Origin: Aristolochia californica
Lineage: Eukaryota; Streptophyta; Magnoliopsida; Piperales; Aristolochiaceae
Reading direction: 5' to 3'
Length of the DNA: 64,000 bases
Assembly (NCBI GenBank): GCA_029961685.1
Contig: JARWKL010000001.1
Location: forward strand, 58,081,314-58,145,313
A program made the translations under genes and the position numbers. How positions within the stretch are numbered: position 1 is the stretch's first letter; every line of letters starts with the position of its first letter. Below are positions 51,301 through 57,300 of this stretch, piece after piece. The notes below the pieces were generated by a model. That model worked only from the letters and a program-made list of their open reading frames with translations, searched no databases and was not told the DNA's origin.

Positions 51301-54300
51301 CTACGTTTTACGAGAATACCATGGGAAGAGTTCTCAATAGGGCAACCTCTGACCATTGGCCCATCCTCCTTGACACCCATATTCGGCGATAGGGGTTGTT
51401 CCCCTTCAAATTCGATAACACCTGGCTGAAGGTTAAAGATTTTTATGTGACACTCTTTGATGGGTGGCGGAATTTCAACGTTCAGGGGATTGGCTGGTTG
51501 GGCTCTCCCTTTGAAACTCAAAATGCTCAAATGCCACTTGAAGAATTGGTGCTCGGGAGGGCTCTTTGCAAACACTACTGAACGTGCCTCCCTTCTTCAT
51601 CAACTTCCCGACCAGAATACTACTAAAGAGCGTAGGTGTCTTTCCTCCACTAAGTTCTTTAACCGTATTTCCATTCAGATTCAGCTCCAGTCCTTTGCAC
51701 ATTGTGAGCGGACTCACTGGAAGCAGTGTGCCCGATTTAAGTGGTTGGTTGAAGGCGACACAAACATAAAACTTTTTCATGTCATGCCTCAGTCAGGCCA
51801 AGACCTCGCTATCTGTCAATAACGAGGTACCTTTGGATCAACCCTCCATTACTAATGCATTGGTGAGCTTCTTTTCAGATTTATATACTGAGTGTCAAAA
51901 CCGCCCCAAAATTCTGAATATCAGATTGGCAAAAATTTCTCCTAATGTTGCAGCTTTTATTGAGCTCCCCTTCTTTGAGCCACTCTGAGCCTCCCTTGTG
52001 ACCATGCTTCGGGCCCGGATGGCTACAATGGGGAGTTCTACATGAGGTGTTGTGCTCAAGCTCGACTTCAAGAAAGCCTTTGACAAAGTCAATTGGAACT
52101 TACTAGATTACCTCCTCGACAAAATTGGGTTTGGCTCTCCCATTGTATTTAATATCATTGTCGAATACCTCTTTGCTATGGTCTATTCGGCCAAGGATTT
52201 GGGCTGGATCTGCCCTGTGGCCTCTCAAGCTGAATTTGATATCCCTATACTTCAGTTCGTCGACGACACTATCTGCTTTGGGGAGGGAACTGTGGACCAA
52301 ATCCAGCACTTAAGAACTTTGTTTGGTCTCTTTGAGCCAAAACATAAACTAGAGAAAAACTACCCTCATCCAGTACCATATTGACCATGTTGAGCTTCAA
52401 CTGATGGCGGACTACCTCAGCTGCTCTTTGGCCTCCCCTGCCACTACCTACCTTGGGCTACCTCTCTTTGACAACTGACCCCAAAAAAATCTTTGGATTC
52501 CCTTGGTCAAATGGATTGAAAGGCGGCTGGCCACATGGTGTGGAAATTTGGTCTCAACATCTGGAAGACTCACCTTGCTCAACTCTTGTGTCGCGGGTCT
52601 GCCAAACTACTACCTATCTTTCATATTTTGCCTGACCTCCATCTCCAACCACATTGATACCATCGAGAAGAGATTATTATGGATTGGCACCGATGATGCA
52701 TTTCGTTATCACTTGGTTAGTTGGACAGAGATATGTGGGCCTGTCTCTTGGGGGTCTTGACATTCGGCTTACAAAAGACATGAAACGGGCCCTCTTACTC
52801 AAATGGCTCTGGAAATTCAACACTTGCCCGAACAGTTTGTGGAGGTCCATGGTTGCCTCTAAACTCCGTTGGCAGAGCGATTGGTGGCTCAGGGGGAGTT
52901 CTCGCTACAGGCTGTCAACCATTTGGAGATCTCTCAAGTCCCTCCTTTCTATCTTTGAGTTGGCGATGCATTTCTTCATTGGCAATGGTTGTAGAATCAA
53001 ATTCTGGTTGGACTGGTGGTGTGGTGAAAAGCTAATCAAGGATGCACATAGCACTCTCTTCCCTGTCACCCTTCAGCAGGACGTGTTTGTCAGTGTTACC
53101 CGATGCTCCAATGCCTGGAATCTCCATTTCAGATGTGGGCTTAATGACATTGAAGCTGCTGAACTTTGTCACGACATGGCTGACCTTGACTCCATCACAA
53201 TCAGGCCTCATGAACCTGACAGGTTGATCTAGCTCCCGGCTGAGAATGGCTAATTTTTGGTTTCCTCGGCAGATGGGCCTCTACTTGTGTTGTTCAAGAT
53301 GCGGATATTGCCTAGAAGCTGTCAGCTCCTCCCACAATCCATTTCTTTGTGAAGAAGATTCTCACTGTGGACAACCTGCACAGGAGGGGCAACCTCAGCC
53401 CTTGCAGCCTCTGCCCCCTATGCCATTCTGTGGATGAATCCGTTGATCATCTCCTCCTCCATTGTGCTTAGGCTTGGCGGGTTTGGATGGCTATCTTTTA
53501 GCGTATCGTCCTCAAGATTGGACTCCATCACGATTTCATTGGTTTCGTTTGGCTTGCCCTGGAGACCTCCCTCCCCGAAATTGGCAACCTCCTCATATCC
53601 ACCTGCCTAGCACTTGTCCTCTGGTGTCTTTGGCTTGAAAGAAATTGCAGGCGGTTCAATGGTAACTCTTGCAGCGTTGATGACACAGTTACCAGCATAA
53701 TCAGTCTTGTCTTGCTCCACACTAGGAAGGAGTTCACTGCCCTTGCTGATGACCCCCTCAGGATTAATTGGTGTGTGCTCTCAACTCCATATGTTTGGGT
53801 GTAACCCTTGGCCACCAATCACGCCTTATACTTCCCATCAACATTATATTTAATGGTACACACCGAAGATAACCAACAATAACCAACAATAATGGCATCT
53901 TTAGGAGGATCAACTAAGTTTTCTGGTCCAAGTTTGCCGAGTCTATAAAGTGTCTATCTCATCATCCGTAGCTTTTTTCCACTAAAACGAACACAATGCG
54001 TCCTAGACTTTATTAGGGATAGAAACACTGGACAATGAAGTTGCTAATGACTTGAACGTTGGAGACAAACTATGAAAGGAGACATACTTGAATATAAGGT
54101 AATATGTACCTTTTCTAATCACCCTATTAAAAGCTTTCTCAACTGTAGGGATATCGTCATCAGCCAACATTTGTGCTCATGGAGCCTCATACTCAGGTCC
54201 TAATCCAACCAGAAATCTAGCCACTTGAATTTGTCCTTCTTTCTCTCATAATTTTATAGGGCTTCTAGGAAAAGGATGTGACATTACCATTTCTTAAAAC

Positions 54301-57300
54301 ACTCCATGAATTTCTATGAAATACTTTGTAAAAGTCTTTTTACCCTTGCTCATAATAAAGAATTTCACATACAATTGATAGACACAAGACCAATTGCTTT
54401 TTTGATAAAAGATAGACTCGAGAATGTTCCCCATCTTTGGCAATGCCACAGTTAATTACCCGGTTACTAACAAATGGTTGTGCAAAATTCAAAATCCAAA
54501 TTTGATAAAAGATAGAATTGATAGACGCAAGATCAATTGCTCTCCTTATAAAAGATAGCAGTGCCACAGTTAATTACCCGGTTACTGACATATGGTTGCA
54601 GAGAATTCAAAATCCAAATTTGAACCTGATGATCCTCTGCTTCCCAATCTCCAGTTATAATATCAGGAAGATCCTCTTGTACATACTTTGCTTTTCTCTT
54701 AGCTATAAAAAATTTCTTAACAGCACATGACCATTTCGGATAATTCGACCCATTAATTTAATCAATGTAATCTGAATATAGTCTTTATTTTCTGTAGACT
54801 CAACATTTTTAATGGGAGTGCTTACTTCTCTAGTATCTGCCATAGAGATGCTCAACAACTATTAACTATTTCAGTAATAATATCAGCAAACAAACTACCA
54901 AACCACCTGATAAATAACCCTATCAGACCCAAGGTGTGCTAAGACTCTTGTTGGCCCCTACTTCACAAAATTCACTACTTTAAAAAAAAAAATAATAGAT
55001 TTCATACTCGACAGTGTTCTATAAACACCAATTGCAGTAATTAATCAAGAACAACACCATATAAGAGTTCAATTAGGTCTCTGTAGATACACTTGTGTCA
55101 AAGACTTGGTGACACAGGCACAAAAACTTCAGAGTACTTACGACTTCATCAGATCCTTATAAGATAAAAACGACAAATAAACCCTTTAGGTTAAGGCACA
55201 AAAGTGGATAATAGAAGTAACTTTTAAGTTCTATTAGTAGAGGCTATTTAAAAGTCCAACCTGGACAGAGCTTGCTGGCTTCATGAAGGAAGAAAATCTG
55301 AGTTAGGCTTCAATTTATGGACCAGAATGCTCTAATACCATGTAAAATAGATAGATTGAAGAAGAAATAAGAAGAAGGAATAAGAGGAAGAGTGAAGAAG
55401 AGTGGACAGCCTTGAGCAGCCTACTCGACAGGGGACTTATTTATCAATGCATAAAAAAACTTAAAACAACCAGAACTTACAAGTTCAACCACACCAACCA
55501 TAAACTAATAATTTGGGCAAGCTTGACTACAGTATTATTGAACTACCCAAACATGAATTACTGAAATACCCCTGACTTCTAACAAAAGTCCTAATCTAAG
55601 CCCTAGAAAGGGACTTTTGGTAAACCCAGGAATGGAATTTCACCAGAGCCATGTAATTGAAATTTCTTAGGATGCGATACCTGTATACGTTTAAGAAAAA
55701 AAAGTGAAGATATGTATTTATGTGCAAAAACTCTTTGGCTAGCTGGCATTCCAAAAAAAAAATAAAAAAAATCTTTAGACTGTATCGAAATATAGTTTTA
55801 GGTTTTATCAGTATGACTGAATTTCACTACTTCACCTATTTGACCTTACAGGGAGAAAATGGTTGCTGCACTTGTGGCTGCTGGTGCTTCTGCTGGGGCT
55901 GTGACAGATCCCACTTCACAAAATTTGTCAGGCAATAGCCCAGCTACTATAGCAGCTACCAGAGGTCACAAAGGACTAGCAGGATACCTTTCAGAGGTGG
56001 CACTAACTAGCCATTTATACTCATTGACACTGGAAGAAAATGAAATTTCTAAATGTTCTGCAGCTGTAGAGGCAGAGAGGACCTTGGAGATTGTTTCTGA
56101 TCGTAGTGAACAACTACCTATTACTACAACTGAAGATCAACTTTCACTTAAAGATTCATTGGCTGCTGTTAGAAATTCAGCTCAGGCTGCTGCTCGTATA
56201 CAAGCTGCCTTTAGAGCCCACTCATTTCATAAAAGGCAACAGAGAGCTGCATCAAGCTTTGATGAGTATGGTTTAACTCCAGACGGAATTTCAGTTTTGT
56301 CAAAGTTCCAAAGAGGTTTCAGGAGTCTTCCTGCTCACAAGATAAATAATGCCGTGCTTTCAATCCAAAAGAATTATCGTGGATGGAAAGGGAGAAAAGA
56401 GTTTCTCAACTTGCGCCGAAATGTTGTGAAGATACAGGTACTTATTTTTCTTTTTAAATTTTACATTTCATCAGTTACCTCAATAGAGATAACTATTCAA
56501 AAATAGAATCAACCACGAAATTGCATACAAGATGGGTAGAGCACCAAATATCGTAAATGAAGAGGTATATGACTATTTAAAATGTTAAACATATGCAAGC
56601 CATCAGGTTCTCCATTTGAAAGCTTCAATCACAGAAGGGCCATTAGCCTGAGATCACTTTAATTGGATGATTAAGCTCAGTTTGCCTTAACTGGTAAAAA
56701 GCTGGCAATGCATGTGTTTTTAGTAAAACTAGTGGATAGATTGTTGATATATTACAAAGACCTTAACCATGGAAAGGCCCTATAGGTTGTGAGTATAACA
56801 GCTGCACCCTTGGGAGTCCTAGTATTTGTTGAGAGGAGTGCTTATTGCTTTTAGGCGAGCATTAACCCCTTTCATTAATAACTTTAAAAAGCTGGAGAGT
56901 CACATAAACTATTATTATATTCAGTTATGCATATTAATTTTATTCTTTATTTATTTCTGTAGGCTCATGTACGGGGCCACCAGGTCAGGAAGAAGTATAA
57001 GGTGGTTATATGGGCAGTCGGGGTCTTAGAAAAGGCCATACTAAGGTGGCGCAGAAGAGGAATGGGCCTAAGAGGTTTCAAGTCTGAACAGGAACCCACT
57101 GAGGGAAATGTAGAAGAAGAAGAAGAAGAAGATATTCTTAAGGTGTTCCGGAAGCAAAAAGTACATGCAGCTGTAGATGAAGATGTTGCACGGGTGCTAT
57201 CCATGTCCGACTCTGCAGAGGCTAGACAACAATACCGGCGCATGCGCATGCTAGAAAGTTCTCAGCAAGCGAAGGTACACTGTCTCGTTGCTTGGGAAAT

